This document shows, one piece after another, positions 23,838 through 34,901 of a stretch of DNA of 64,000 bases; position 1 is the stretch's first letter; each line of letters opens with the position of its first letter. The notes below the pieces were generated by a model. It ran no database searches, was not told the DNA's origin, and worked only from the letters and a program-made list of their open reading frames with translations. Origin of the DNA: Rutpela maculata (Eukaryota > Arthropoda > Insecta > Coleoptera > Cerambycidae); contig OW386289.2 in NCBI GenBank assembly GCA_936432065.2, positions 21,522,781 through 21,586,780 on the forward strand, given 5' to 3'. The translations under genes were made by a program, and so were the position numbers.

Positions 23838-25400
23838 TTATTGTCTTTCTGGCCCTTGCGCGACGCGTTTTGGACCCGCGATGATCGTCAGTGTTTTCCT
23901 TTTCACGGCACTTGCGATGGACTCCTCACCGGAGCACACGGAACATGCGATTTTCCGCGTTCGGCGTCTTCGTCGTCGTGCTGGGTCTGGGGAATGTGTG
24001 GGAATCGGTACACTGGCTGCCGGGCCCTGATTACTGCTTCCCGGTACGGCCGCTATACCCTTGGCGGCGTCGTACCTTGAGGCTGGATCGTCAAGCGCAT
24101 CGGCTGGCTCTAACCTGTCTTTCCGACTTCCCTCACGTAGTTCATTTTCTCTTTCGTCATCGGCGTCGTCTGCCGTGCAGGACTCGTCCGTGATTTCGTA
24201 AAACTCGTCCGTCTCTTCTTTGTGCTCAGTGCCATCTCCCGGTCCTGGTGGCTCGTCCATCTCGCTGTCTGTTCGCACCACTTCATCTCTGGGCTCGTTT
24301 GGGTCTTTGTCTGTCCCTTCTGCCCCTTCTTCCTCTCCTGAATGGCTCTCTCCTTCGAAGTGCTCTGACCGTGATGATGGGGATATTGGCCGCGGTGTTC
24401 GTCCACCCTCGGACGGACCCTCCGAATCTGATGGTTCCCCAGATTCTGTCTCCGGATCGGCGTTGATCCGGGGAGGTGCTGCTCGTAGGTCGTCAACGTG
24501 GAAATCTACCTTCCTGTTGCCCCTCTTTATGGTGTACACTTCCGGCGAAAGCTTGTCTAGTACCAGATACGGCCCTGCCCACGGAGCTTCGAATGGGGCT
24601 TTGTGCGGTCGCAGCGCTCTTGCCATGACCCGGTCTCCGGCACAAAATGTGACCGGAGGAACCGCCTCGGTCGGTGCGTACCGCCCTTGGTACGACCGTT
24701 GCCGAGCCTGCACTTCCTCGATTCTCTGCTCCCTGGAGACCCTGGATTGCTTCCGTCGTTCATCTTGGTATGCCCGGAGAGCCCATTCTCCTGGCCTAGG
24801 GGGTTCGAAGCCCAGAACGATCATTGCTGGCGTTTTTCCGGTGGCTGCGTTCCTCCTCGTCCGGAGAACACGCAGGGCGCCCGGGAGGTGTCTGTCCCAC
24901 TTCGTCTTTGATTTACCATATGTGAGTGTTCGTAGTACCTTCTTTAACTCCTGGATCCTCCTCTCGGCTGGATTGGCCCGTTGATGGTACGGGGCTGAGT
25001 GGAAAACCTCCACGTGGTTTCTCTCGCACCACGCGACGTATTGCCCTCCGACAAAATGTCCCCCGCGATCTGAGATTATGTTGCGCGGGTATCCGTATCG
25101 TGAGGAGATCGAATCCCTCAAGAAATCCACGAGTACCTTCCCGGTTGCTCGGGGCACTGCAATCGCTTCCACCCACTTGGAGAAGACATCCTCCGCCAAG
25201 AGAATGTAACGGTTCCCGGTGCCCTCCGCGGCTTTGTATGGTCCCAGTATGTCTAGACTGAGGGTCTCGAAACATGTGCTCGGAGAGTGCGCTTTAAATG
25301 GAGCTTTATCCTGTAGTTGCCTAGCCTTGACTGCGTGGCAAATTAAGCATGATTTTAGGTAGCTCCCGACGTGTCGGGAGACGTTTGGAAAATAATACCC
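23838..25400 (-). pseudogene. Element A pol, integrase part (out of frame with upstream pol)
   Basis: This frame covers the second half of the integrase zinc finger (CLICHAVK), the D,D-35-E core (LSLDILGPY, ISDRGGHF, NPAERRIQELKK), a GPY/F-like module (WAGPYLVLDKLSPEVYTI) and a Ser/Glu/Asp-rich tail of about 190 residues. No proper start exists: the frame continues upstream of 25,199 to about 25,400, where it meets the end of the upstream pol frame. Compared with element B, roughly 23 nt are missing just after the HPG of the zinc finger, which shifts the frame. Unless an assembly error, integrase cannot be made as part of Gag-Pol by this copy. Confidence 0.85.
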
Positions 25401-28400
25401 TAATACCCGGATGTGCTGCTCCCTTCGTATCGTGGTGTCCCGCTATTACTCTCGGGATTCGTGAACAAGGTACGCAAAGCGTATGTTGCCCATCAGTATA
25501 GCGCCATAACAACCCGTCTCGTACTCGGTGTTTGCGGTGGAATTCTATGTCACGTACTGTTACTGCTCCATCTGTATTTAGTCTATTCCAGCGCTCGATC
25601 CGGGCTTGTGTTGCCGTGGATCGACGCTGGGCGTCAGTTATTTCTCTGTATAGTCCGGTGGTAGTCAATGTTCGGATGGCCTCCGATTGTTTCGCGCGAT
25701 CTGGCAGTAACATCCTGCCTTCATCGAGTTCCGGCCGGGCGGCTTCCCTGTCGGGGTGCCGACTGAGGAAGTCCGCCAGCAGGTTCTCTTTTCCCGGACA
25801 ATGCTCTATTTGGAAGGAATACTCCTGGAGGAGGAGTGACCAACGCATAAATTTAGTCTTTTGGTCTCGGTGTTTGTTGAGCCAAAGCAACGAGCGGTTG
25901 TCTGTACGGACCGTGAATGGTCGGTCCTGTAAGTAGAGTGCGTATTTTTTGATGTACGTCACCAGACTGAGGCATTCGAGCTCATTTATATGATATTTCC
26001 TCTCAGTCTCGCTGAGCGTCGAGCTGGCGTACGACACGATGCGTCGTTCGCCGTCTTCGTCCAGCTGGTACAGTACCGCGGCCATCCCGATAAGAGATGC
26101 ATCCGTCTGAAGGACGAACGGCCTCGCAAAATCTGGCCGGTGTAGCTGAAGCGGCTGTGAAGCAGCCTCCTTCAGCTCATCGAACGCCCGCTGACACTCG
26201 CTTGTCCATCTGAATTTCAGGTCTTTGGCCAACAACTGGGTCAGGGGCTTCGTCAACAAGGAAACGTTTGGTATGTACTCCCTGATCCAGTTGAATAACC
26301 CAAGAAAGCTCTGAAGCTGTTTCTTGGTGGCCGGAGGTTGAAATTCTTTGATGGCTAATACGTGCTTGTCTTGCGGGGTCGTCGTATAACCTCTAATCCG
26401 GTGTCCTAGGTAGTCCAGCTCCTGCGCCGCGATGGTGCATTTGCTGGGTGACACCGTGAGGTTATGTGTCCTCAGTCGCTCAAAGACTAGTCGTAAGTGT
26501 TTGGCGTGGTCTGTCAAGTCATTGCTAAAGATGATGATGTCATCCAGATACACCTGCACGAAGTTGTGCAGGTAACCCGTGAGGACATCTCGGGCCATCA
26601 GTTTCTGAAAAGTTGCCGGGGCAGATTTTAGGCCGAACGGCATAACCCGGAACTGATAAGTCGCCCCGTCTGGAGTCGAGAAGGCGGTGTATGGTTTACT
26701 GGCAGGGTGCATCGGCACTTGCCAGTAACCGCTCTTCAAGTCGAGTAGTGTGAAGAACCGTGCATCCCCGAAGTCTTTTATGGTGTCGAAGATCTTCGGC
26801 AAGACTGAGGCTTCGTCGAGTGTCACCGCGTTTAGACGGCGATAATCGACGCAAAAGCGCGGTTTCTTCCCCGGCCTCTCTATGATAACCGGAGGGAAAC
26901 TGTACGGTGACGTGCTTGGCTCAATAACGCCCGCCTCAAGCATCTCCTCGACCTGTTCATTGAGGATCCGCTTCTTCCCCGGTGATAGGGGGTAAGGGCG
27001 GACATGTATCGGGGTAGGATTTGTGAGAATGATTCGATGACACGTCGTTATTGTGGTGGCTTGGGACGGAGAGTCCGAGAAAATGTCAGCGAACTCCTCG
27101 AAGAGCGGCGCCAGAAGGGCGCTGCCTTCGGGAGGTATTTCAATTGTCTCTGGCAATACGGCGTCAGTTCGCGGAACGTGGTCTCTGTTGGTGTTATCCC
27201 AAAACACCGTCTGTCTGTCGTCAGTGCCAACGTACAGACAACTTCGTTGGTAATCTAGGACCGCGCGTTCCTTGAATAGGAACGGGGCCCCGAGTATTAT
27301 ATCCTCGTTAAGGTCGCTAATTATATTAAATTGCGCCGTGTATTGGCGGTCGTCTATGTAAAAAGTTATGAATATGTTCCCTAGGGAAGTGATGGTATCG
27401 GCGCCGCAGGCCATCCCGAACTGTACGTGTCCTTCGCCGGGTTGGTACTCAGACGCGAAACGAGCATTAATAATATTACGGGTAGCGCCTGAGTCTATGA
27501 GCGCAGAGTGGCGTTGTCCGCCAATCTGGACGATTACCCGTGGAAGGCGCGGAAGCTCTTCCACGGCGTTCAAAGTTTCTAGTGGGCGTCGTGGTCGTTT
27601 GTTGGTCAAGCAGTTGTTGGTTCTAGACGCAGGGAAACCCTGACGGTCACTAACGTCGCGACACGAAGGGGGGGCAGGACAGAGGTGGTCGAAGACGTGA
27701 CCTGTGCCTCCCAGTCCTTCGTTGGGTTGAGGGAATGAAATTTGACTCGAAGGTCGGGGAAGTGAAACTTCTTTCGGGGAGCTGGAAGGACACTCTCCCG
27801 GAGAAGGGAATGAAACTGCCTCCGTAGAGGTGGAAGAAGCAGGGATGTCGGCGCTGACGTGAGGCGTCAAGCGCTTGACGGTTGGTGTCCCTGCTGGGAT
27901 GATTCTGGTTGCGTGCGCGACCTGAGGTAGGGCCTCTGCTGTGGTCGATGTGGTGGGGTTCTTATGCATGTGTGGGACTGGGGAGTCGTTGGTAATGTGC
28001 TCCGGTTGGAGCGGGGGTTCAGCGAATGAGAGGGGGGGCTTGTCAACCGATGTGGCCGAGCGGGGGAAGTTGTCCCAAGTGGACGTTCCGGGAGGGTCAC
28101 GGTGAGCGGCGAGACCTCCCGGGATAGGGAGGGTGTGCGAGGGCAATTCCTCGAGGCGTGGGGGGGCGGATTGTGGACCGTGAGAAGTGGGCGGGGTTTC
28201 GCCTTGGAAAGGCTGGTGCCCCTCGACCTTGGCTTCCCTGTGGGGAAGGCGGTCCGCGTCGTGCGGGGGGACTCGTGTGATTGGATCCCTGAATTGGGGT
28301 GGCGCCTCGAGAAGGGGAAAAGCGTCGGAGTCTGGGCTCTCTCCGAGCTCTGGGGTCTGTTTTGAAGTTAACGCCCTCCGGCGTAGGTCGTCCAGTAACT

Positions 28401-28791
28401 GGACCCGGTCATCGGGGTTGGCCCTGTTCCACGGCGTGCGGGAGTGCGGGTAGCGGCTAACGGGAGTTGGGGGGTGTCTCCAGTTGGCGGAGTCTTGTGT
28501 TTGGGGAAGCTTTCCCGAAGGGTTTGGGCATTGGGGGCTTGATGACCGGTCAGGGGCTGAGCTTAGCGCCCTCCGGCGGAGGAGTTCCGAAGGTGGGAAG
28601 TTACCGCCGGAACGGGGGGGACTCCGCTGTGAGCGGGACTCAGGGGACTTGGCTGAGCTTAACGCCCTCCGGCGGACGTCATCTGGTTGACGAGGGTCAG
28701 TTAATTTTGGGTCGTAGTGGGGTTCGAGTTCGTGGCCGGGGCTGGGCGACCGTTGTTGCCCTCGGCCCGCTCTCGGTTTCCCGAGAAGGGA
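25321..28791 (-). CDS. pol: Element A pol: protease, reverse transcriptase, RNase H
   Basis: The frame is open from just upstream of the frameshift site at 28,782 to a stop at 25,321 and needs no start codon of its own. In order it holds a long Pro/Ser-rich linker (to about 27,560), an aspartic protease (ALIDSGATRN, DSG at 27,487-27,495), a reverse transcriptase (FCVDYRRLNAVT, LDLKSGYWQVP, MPFGLKSAPATFQ and YLDD at 26,539-26,550), an RNase H (LQTDASLIGM, then TDNRSLLWLNKH) and EHCPGKENLLADFLSRH near 25,765-25,815. It then enters the integrase zinc finger and terminates early after a frameshift near 25,400. The linker between Gag and protease, over 400 residues, is unusually long. Confidence 0.93.
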   Translation of the reverse strand, partial: SLLGKPRAGRGQQRSPSPGHELEPHYDPKLTDPRQPDDVRRRALSSAKSPESRSQRSPPRSGGNFPPSELLRRRALSSAPDRSSSPQCPNPSGKLPQTQDSANWRHPPTPVSRYPHSRTPWNRANPDDRVQLLDDLRRRALTSKQTPELGESPDSDAFPLLEAPPQFRDPITRVPPHDADRLPHREAKVEGHQPFQGETPPTSHGPQSAPPRLEELPSHTLPIPGGLAAHRDPPGTSTWDNFPRSATSVDKPPLSFAEPPLQPEHITNDSPVPHMHKNPTTSTTAEALPQVAHATRIIPAGTPTVKRLTPHVSADIPASSTSTEAVSFPSPGECPSSSPKEVSLPRPSSQISFPQPNEGLGGTGHVFDHLCPAPPSCRDVSDRQGFPASRTNNCLTNKRPRRPLETLNAVEELPRLPRVIVQIGGQRHSALIDSGATRNIINARFASEYQPGEGHVQFGMACGADTITSLGNIFITFYIDDRQYTAQFNIISDLNEDIILGAPFLFKERAVLDYQRSCLYVGTDDRQTVFWDNTNRDHVPRTDAVLPETIEIPPEGSALLAPLFEEFADIFSDSPSQATTITTCHRIILTNPTPIHVRPYPLSPGKKRILNEQVEEMLEAGVIEPSTSPYSFPPVIIERPGKKPRFCVDYRRLNAVTLDEASVLPKIFDTIKDFGDARFFTLLDLKSGYWQVPMHPASKPYTAFSTPDGATYQFRVMPFGLKSAPATFQKLMARDVLTGYLHNFVQVYLDDIIIFSNDLTDHAKHLRLVFERLRTHNLTVSPSKCTIAAQELDYLGHRIRGYTTTPQDKHVLAIKEFQPPATKKQLQSFLGLFNWIREYIPNVSLLTKPLTQLLAKDLKFRWTSECQRAFDELKEAASQPLQLHRPDFARPFVLQTDASLIGMAAVLYQLDEDGERRIVSYASSTLSETERKYHINELECLSLVTYIKKYALYLQDRPFTVRTDNRSLLWLNKHRDQKTKFMRWSLLLQEYSFQIEHCPGKENLLADFLSRHPDREAARPELDEGRMLLPDRAKQSEAIRTLTTTGLYREITDAQRRSTATQARIERWNRLNTDGAVTVRDIEFHRKHRVRDGLLWRYTDGQHTLCVPCSRIPRVIAGHHDTKGAAHPGIRVLFSKRLPTRRELPKIMLNLPRSQG
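28371..28677 (-). repeat. Three copies of a 16-bp motif in the gag-pol linker
   Basis: CGCCGGAGGGCG(T/C)TAA on the minus strand recurs at about 28,371, 28,562 and 28,660, encoding RRRALS-like segments in the pol frame. Spacing is about 100-190 bp, which suggests internal duplication of a basic, Pro/Ser-rich linker. Confidence 0.6.
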
Positions 28792-30002
28792 TTAGTACTA
28801 GCTCTGGATGTCGCGCCGGTGTTAAACGGGCGGTTGGCCGGATAGCCATTGTCTGGCCTAGACTGAAACCCATTAGGTGAGTTGCGAGGGGGATGATCCC
28901 TCCAGGATTGGCGATTATCATCGCGTGAAGGTGGGGGTCGAGCGCGGTCGGTCTCCCGACCCGCGTTCTGTCGTTGGTTTCTGAAAGGATTGTTAGGGCA
29001 CTCGTTGTGGAAGTGGAATTGAGCGCCCTGACAATAGCGACATGGGGTAGACGGTATGCGTGCTACTGACGGGGGGTTACGTGTGGCTCCCTGGGGAAGT
29101 GGAGGAGGCCTGTTGGGCTCCTCGGAACGTTTGGGCCGAGTTCCACCTTCGGCATTAGGACGATCAGGCTGCCGGTGGGTTTTGGAAGGAGCTGCGCGGT
29201 TCATGTCCGCCTCTACTTTACTCGCGAGGGTAACAAGCTGCTCCAGCGAGCGGAAGGGGTGGCACCTAATCCGGGAGCAGAGTTCTGGCTCCAGGAGGTC
29301 TAACACGATGGAGATCCGGGCGTATTCCGGTTGACTTCGGGCCACCCGGTTAAACAAACACATTTTTCGGGTAATAAAAACCGCAGCGGCTTCGCCGGAC
29401 TTCTGCCGCTCGCCATAAAGTTGGGTGGTCGCCCGCGTTAGATTTTCTGTGGCGTCGTATTTCTCGACGAGGCGTTCGCAGAATGCCTCGTACGAGTTGA
29501 TCAAATAGCGGTACGGCTCGTACCAGGTTTTAGCCTGGTCGCGCAGCTGATCCACGCTCAGGGCCAGTTGGATCGCTAGATCCCTGACCCTAAGGCGTCG
29601 GAAATGATCTTCCATTCGCTGGAGGAAGTCTCCCGCGCTCTCGTGTTCGAGGCCTCGGAATTCCGGCAGGGGTAGTGGCTTGTGGTGGACCGACGGACTG
29701 GGCGTTACGCGTCCGAGAGCGGACACGAACGCGTCCGTCATCTTCGAAAACATCCGTTCCATGTGGGCCTCGAAGTCCAGAGGGGACTGGGCTTCTCGAG
29801 GCCTTGGAGCGGGAGCGGGAGCGGGGGATGCCCTCTCGAACGAGGGTTCCATGTTAATCGACACGTACCTATTACCAGCACGCTCGATAGGTGTGGACAA
29901 AGTCCTTGAATCAGGCAGGTCCATTGGAAATGTATTTATTGCCCCGAAGAACTCGTCCGACTCTCCGGACTGGTCCACTACTAGAGCGCGGCTTCTATGC
30001 AT
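28701..30002 (-). CDS. gag: Element A Gag
   Basis: A 433-residue protein begins at a true ATG about 180 nt downstream of the primer-binding site. The N-terminal ~60 residues are polar, followed by an Ala/Pro-rich stretch. Residues ~110-270 form the retrotransposon capsid domain, with LPEFRGLEHESAGDFLQRME, an AKTWYEPYR motif and FCERLVEKYDA. A variant zinc knuckle CRYCQGAQFHFHNEC (CX2CX5HX4C) lies near residue 325 and is shared with element B (CRYCPTEQWHFHAEC). The C-terminal ~90 residues are Arg/Asn/Pro-rich. Gag packages element RNA into particles. It ends at TAA (28,703-28,701), 75 nt after the frameshift site that feeds pol. Confidence 0.93.
   Translation of the reverse strand: MHRSRALVVDQSGESDEFFGAINTFPMDLPDSRTLSTPIERAGNRYVSINMEPSFERASPAPAPAPRPREAQSPLDFEAHMERMFSKMTDAFVSALGRVTPSPSVHHKPLPLPEFRGLEHESAGDFLQRMEDHFRRLRVRDLAIQLALSVDQLRDQAKTWYEPYRYLINSYEAFCERLVEKYDATENLTRATTQLYGERQKSGEAAAVFITRKMCLFNRVARSQPEYARISIVLDLLEPELCSRIRCHPFRSLEQLVTLASKVEADMNRAAPSKTHRQPDRPNAEGGTRPKRSEEPNRPPPLPQGATRNPPSVARIPSTPCRYCQGAQFHFHNECPNNPFRNQRQNAGRETDRARPPPSRDDNRQSWRDHPPRNSPNGFQSRPDNGYPANRPFNTGATSRASTNPFSGNRERAEGNNGRPAPATNSNPTTTQN
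28734..28782 (-). promoter_or_regulatory. Element A -1 ribosomal frameshift site G GGA AAC
   Basis: The heptamer at 28,782-28,776 is GGGAAAC, and in the gag frame it reads G GGA AAC, the X XXY YYZ form. The pol frame is the -1 frame and opens nine bases upstream. Eight nt downstream GGCCG (28,767-28,763) can pair with CGGCC (28,738-28,734), enclosing GGGC/GCCC, which gives a stimulatory stem. Function is inferred from frame logic and the known motif. Confidence 0.85.
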
Positions 30003-30180
30003 GGGGGAATCTTATCTAGTCGTTATAGCGGAATACGCAACGAAAGGAAACTTAACGTGAAGAGAGGAAAAATGGAAAAAAATGAAAAGAGAAAAAAAAT
30101 TTTTTGAAGGGCAAGTTTAATTTATTCCGGGAATTCCGGAGATGTGATGCTGGGTGGTAGCGCTCTTTAAATAGTGGGAG

Positions 30181-30198
30181 CCCTGACGTTGGGCGCCA
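30181..30198 (-). promoter_or_regulatory. Element A primer-binding site (tRNA-Lys)
   Basis: On the minus strand TGGCGCCCAACGT follows the 5' LTR directly. It complements the 3' end of animal tRNA-Lys(CUU); the match weakens after 13 nt. Confidence 0.82.
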
Positions 30199-33100
30199 TG
30201 TCGACGAGATTGCTGCGTGCGGGGGCGAAATAGGGGCGGCCAGTCCTGGGGAAGACCCCGGATTGAGCGGTAGGAGGTCACAAATTTATGTAATGGAAGT
30301 CGGGCGCCAGCGCCTACCTACCTATGCGTATCACGCAGCTACTGCCGACCTCTCAGGGTTAGGTTCTGGTGAGCTTCGGGGCAGTTAGGTCCGTGGAGGA
30401 CGGAGGACCAACCCCCTATCCTTCAATCACGAAAGTCGCCCTATCCTTCAATCACGAAAGTCGGCGCGTTAAGCGCAGCCAGTGAGGATGCCTCAGGTCA
30501 GAGAAAAAGAAAAAAGTAACAACGCGACGAACACCGTAACCAGGCTTAAATCTACCTGGCTCTCAGAGAGTTAGTGTTCGTCGTTCTTCCCGCGAATAGG
30601 GCTACTGCGCCCGAGATTCTAAATTGTTAGGTATTCTGACCTGCGCAGGGGTCCTCAAAGGTGGATGGGCCGACCGACAGGGCTATAGCGGTGTACAGCG
30701 GATTGCCACCTGACGATGACTACTTTACGCTTGGAACTTGGAAACTGTCCCGGTAAGATGACAGAGTAACTAACACCAGGTAATTCGTTGGGGGTTAATC
30801 TCCGCTTAATAGTCCATGTACAGATGTACCAGCAAGCAACAACAAGTCCTATCACAACTATGGTGGCTAGTACTAAGATCCTCACATTAGAGGGTGATGC
30901 CAAAGACCTGTCTTAAAAGCCCTACCAAGCACTGCCTCTGGCTGGGATTGAGGTGTGATAAAAGTTACTTTAATGAAAGAGACGGAGTTTTTAGATTAAT
31001 TAAGAGCAATAATGTATGAGTGTAAATAAGTTTAATAATAATATTAAGGAAATAAAAGAAATAAAAAATTATGTATAATAAAATAATAAAAAAAAATATT
31101 AATAAAAAAAAGATTAAAAAAAAATTGAATGGTATATACATATACCGCTGAAGGATTGTATACCTTCGAATACGGACTATATTAATGTGATTGAAGCAAT
31201 AATAATGTACAATTACGATAACTTTCTAATTAATAATGCATTCCACTGAATGGAAAAAAAAAAACAAAAACGTAAAAAAATTAAAACCTCCCCTAAAACT
31301 AAAACCTAAAAATTAAAAATAAAATTCTAAAAGTCCTAAATGTATCCGATTTGATTTCGCAATGATTTAAAACCTAAAGTACCTGCCGTGATTAATTAAA
31401 ATTCTTAACACTAACTGTGCCAGGCAACACAACTATAAAATAACAAAATAAGTAGATACAAGAAGGAGTCCCTTAATTCGTTACTAAAACGAAAGAACAA
31501 AAAAAAACGTGGTGCTCCACCTGTGGTTTTAAGGAATTTAAACTAAGTACCTATCCTACTTGTAACTTATGAATTTGAAATTTAGAATCAGGGCCTAAAG
31601 GATGAATAATAATAACAATAATAAAGAACAATAAAAAAATTAAAAGGAACCGGGCAAGTTCTATTCTTAGGAGCTAATTCACCTCTCGGTAACTGAACTT
31701 CGGTTTCACCTGTTCGCCGTTCTATGGTGAAGTTTAGGATCCAGGTGAGTCGCGCCTAGGTACGGTACCAGAGCCGCTCGATGACAGTTAACATCAGTTA
31801 ATACAGAGTCGCGGTTTTTGGTATCTCTAATACTGCATATATTCTACGGACGAGTGACAGGTGGTTGGTGCAATACCTGTACACTTCTATACAACAAGCG
31901 AACGGTAAGATAAGTAAACAATACAGACAAGAGAACGGAAGCACGAGCAACGCACTTTGCCACAAAAAATACGCGGCCTCTACTTGCATGAAGTGCAGGC
32001 AAGGTTTCACGGTTTCGTGGCCTTCGTACCTGGACGCTAACACTCTTTACCTGGCGCACCTGGAAGTAGTACGACGAAGGGGGGCTATAGTCGTGCACTT
32101 GCGAGATAGCGAGTTGTACTCTCAAACCTTAAGCTCGATATGAGTCCCGAATAGCTTACACTATTAATTTGTTATATTTATTTGGGCGCTAATGACATTT
32201 GCTAAGGCTAATTGCTTTAACTAATATAATTTGTGAATTCTAGACAGCTGATCAATAGCAAAAGGGGACATAACGCTTGAAACTCGGTTAGTGGGTCACT
32301 AAATATGGGTCAAGCACCGGGTAGCTACCTTCGACAGGTAGTTGACAGGTGTCTGTGTCTGCAGCAGGTGATTATTGTCCCCGCGAAACGTTAAGTCCTT
32401 GACAACTGCTTAGTGGAGCTTAACCTTTTAATTTAGGAGGTGGCAGTTGTATCTGCGATGATTGAAAAGCCAGAACGAAAAGAATTTAAATGATTTAGAA
32501 TTTGTTTTAGTAATTTTGAAAGGACGCTATGCTAAAATTTAAATGGCGGACCTTCTTGTTGATTTCAAGATCCGTCGTAGAGGGAGGCGGAGCTTCCCAC
32601 TGCGCAAAAGCAGACTCTAAGCTCCTCGCGTCTCCGCTAGGCGAAAGACGCGCAGGATATGCTAATGGATGCCCAATGGCTCACTGTAATTTAAATAATT
32701 TAAAGAGAAAAATTATTTTGACACAATTTAGATGATTCACGATTACGCGGTTTCGCGCGTTCCACTAGCCCTTGACCTAGGACCTACTATCTCGTACTTT
32801 ACGCCACTGATTAGGCTGGTAATTAACTTTGACGCGAAGCCACTCTCGTAACAACTCCCCACGCCCTCTAAACGAACAGACACAGCACTTTACAACCCTG
32901 TAAAAATGGCGACTTCCCAAGCGTCCTTTATTTTATTTGAATTTAATTTAAAATTTTTTTTAAAAATTCGTGATTTTACGCAATTTTGGCAGCGATTAGC
33001 CTGAGGGACTAATTCATCATTCGAGGAGGCTGTAAAAGCACTTCTTGACAACCCTCGAGAGTCGGGGTCGGCTTAAGTTTATTATATTTTATTTTCAAGC

Positions 33101-34901
33101 AAAGGTTTATGAATCTTATTGTTGTTTAGATCGACAATAGCTCTCCCTTACGTCGCACTATTTTTTGTACACACTAACGATAAGGCAATGAAATCAATGC
33201 GAAAAGAAAAAGGTACAGACCCGTGCTCAAGGAGTTAGTTTCGCCCAGCCCACCTGTGATAGGTAATAATTGAGAGTTGGTCTGCAGACAATACAGGTAG
33301 CTATAGCACAGGTGAATACAACGAAACTGTTCGCCTGAGCTTGGCTCGATGACGTCGAATATAAAAAAATGCTTACTCCTCTCCCTCGCTGTAATCCCTG
33401 AAGAATACACTACACCTGTTGCTCGCACTATGGTTTACACTCGCGGATCGGCGGGGGAGAATTTAATTAACTCAGTTAGGTTGAGTAACTCGCGATTCCA
33501 GCCAGGGTTCCTAGAGTGATCTAGATGAATTTGAAAGTGTGAAAGAAAAAGACTTTATGATTGTCTGAAATTATTCTTTGAAGTCATAGATGAATATATA
33601 AAAAAATTAAACTCAGCGGAGATGCTCTCCGTGGTTTCGCTGACTGTCAAAGTGCTTTAATTAATGTTTAAAAATGATCGTTAATTTACCGAAGACTCAG
33701 ATACAACTCGGCGTTGCGTCAATGACGCCGCGGAATTTCTCGCGGTTTGCGGCTAAGTTCTACTAGCTCGTGGAAATCGCTAATAAAAAAAATGGTTTTT
33801 TTTTATCGACTGGCTGAACGTGTTTGCGACACTGCAATGATTTGTTTCACTGAATTTACATGAGATTTAACATTAATAGAAAGAACAAAGAACTCGACAC
33901 GGCGAACACCCTTATGCAAGGGAGTGTTTCTTACTTGGCGAAAAAATGGAGACTGACTCCCTTTTTTCCTTGTCTTTGCTTTTGTACCCTCGAAGGTTTG
34001 GGTGTTGCTTTTTGGTGGCGTAGGTTTCGAGCGGAGCATAAGGACCCTTATTGCCATAGGTCAAGTGGTCATATGCAAAATTGCATAATTGTGATTCATT
34101 TGATAATAATTCGTGAACCACCCCGCAGATTGTTCCGCGGATGGTCCCATCGTAAAGTTGATGATTTTCTACCCCTCGTCGCCAATTTTTAGCGCTTCAC
34201 CGTGAATGGCTCGGCAGCTATGAATTATTTAATATTAAAGAGTTTAGTCTCCCCGCTAGAGTGCCCTCCGCGTTGTTTTTGGAGTTACGCCCCGCGGTTG
34301 CGACCTACTAGGTTAATAGCTCGCGCCCTGTGTGCGGGACGACGAGCCTCGTCGAATGAGACCACTTGACTACCTGTGAGTCGCGAGGCTTCCCCGTGCT
34401 CATCGATTACCTGGCCTAAAAGCGCGATCCGCACCTTTGAGGGCAAAAATAAAATATTTTCCTATGCCGTAGGGATCTGAAATTTTGACGAGATATGACT
34501 GAAGGTTTCTAGACTAATTGTGTGAAATTTTATGACGATTGGTTGAATTTAAATATTTATTTAATGCAAAGACGCGTAATGGTGCGTAATTGTGTTCCTA
34601 CGCGACAACCGGCGCCTAGCCAGCCCTTTCAAGCGCACCAGTTTTACCTGCTGGGTCGAGGTGAAGCCTCTTGAACGCTGGCCGGACAGGGGCGTCTCGT
34701 GTTGCATATAAAAAGAAAAGAAATAGTTTTATTTATTTATTTATTTTTATTTTCATTCTCAAGTTTATTTGAGCACTTTTTACTTTGTAGTTTCTTGAGA
34801 TACGAGGCTGGAATTTTTTATGTGGTATAGTGTGAACATACAGGGTGTGCCTTATAAATTGCAGGGAGATTCGACGGTCCTGTGCAAAAGGTCCGTCGAC
34901 A
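30199..34901 (-). repeat. Element A 5' LTR, 4,703 bp
   Basis: Copy of 18,587-23,289 with one difference found (32,044 T). On the minus strand it drives transcription towards gag. I could not locate a TATA box or start site with confidence. The E-box cluster recurs at 31,518-33,418. Confidence 0.97.

Larger units (their letters stand above)
18587..34901 (-). mobile_element. Ty3/gypsy LTR retrotransposon A, 16.3 kb
   Basis: Two 4,703-bp LTRs bounded by TGTCGAC and GTCGACA enclose gag and pol on the minus strand. The target duplication is ATCC (18,583-18,586 and 34,902-34,905). The uninterrupted target ACGATATCCCACATCGG is preserved in the opposite palindrome arm at about 42,372-42,388. The LTRs match at a constant offset of 11,612, and I found one mismatch (20,432 C, 32,044 T), so insertion is recent and later than the palindrome. 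Gene order is Gag, then protease, reverse transcriptase, RNase H and integrase; no envelope gene. It is related to element B at the right edge. Pol is broken within integrase, so this copy is probably not autonomous. Confidence 0.97.

Noticed and set aside
24220..24984. 254-codon plus-strand open frame opposite the integrase tail
   Set aside because: It is the antisense of the Ser/Glu-rich integrase region; GC-rich coding DNA opens its opposite strand. No domain.
28467..28880. 137-codon plus-strand frame opposite the gag-pol junction
   Set aside because: Antisense shadow of a Pro/Ser-rich linker.
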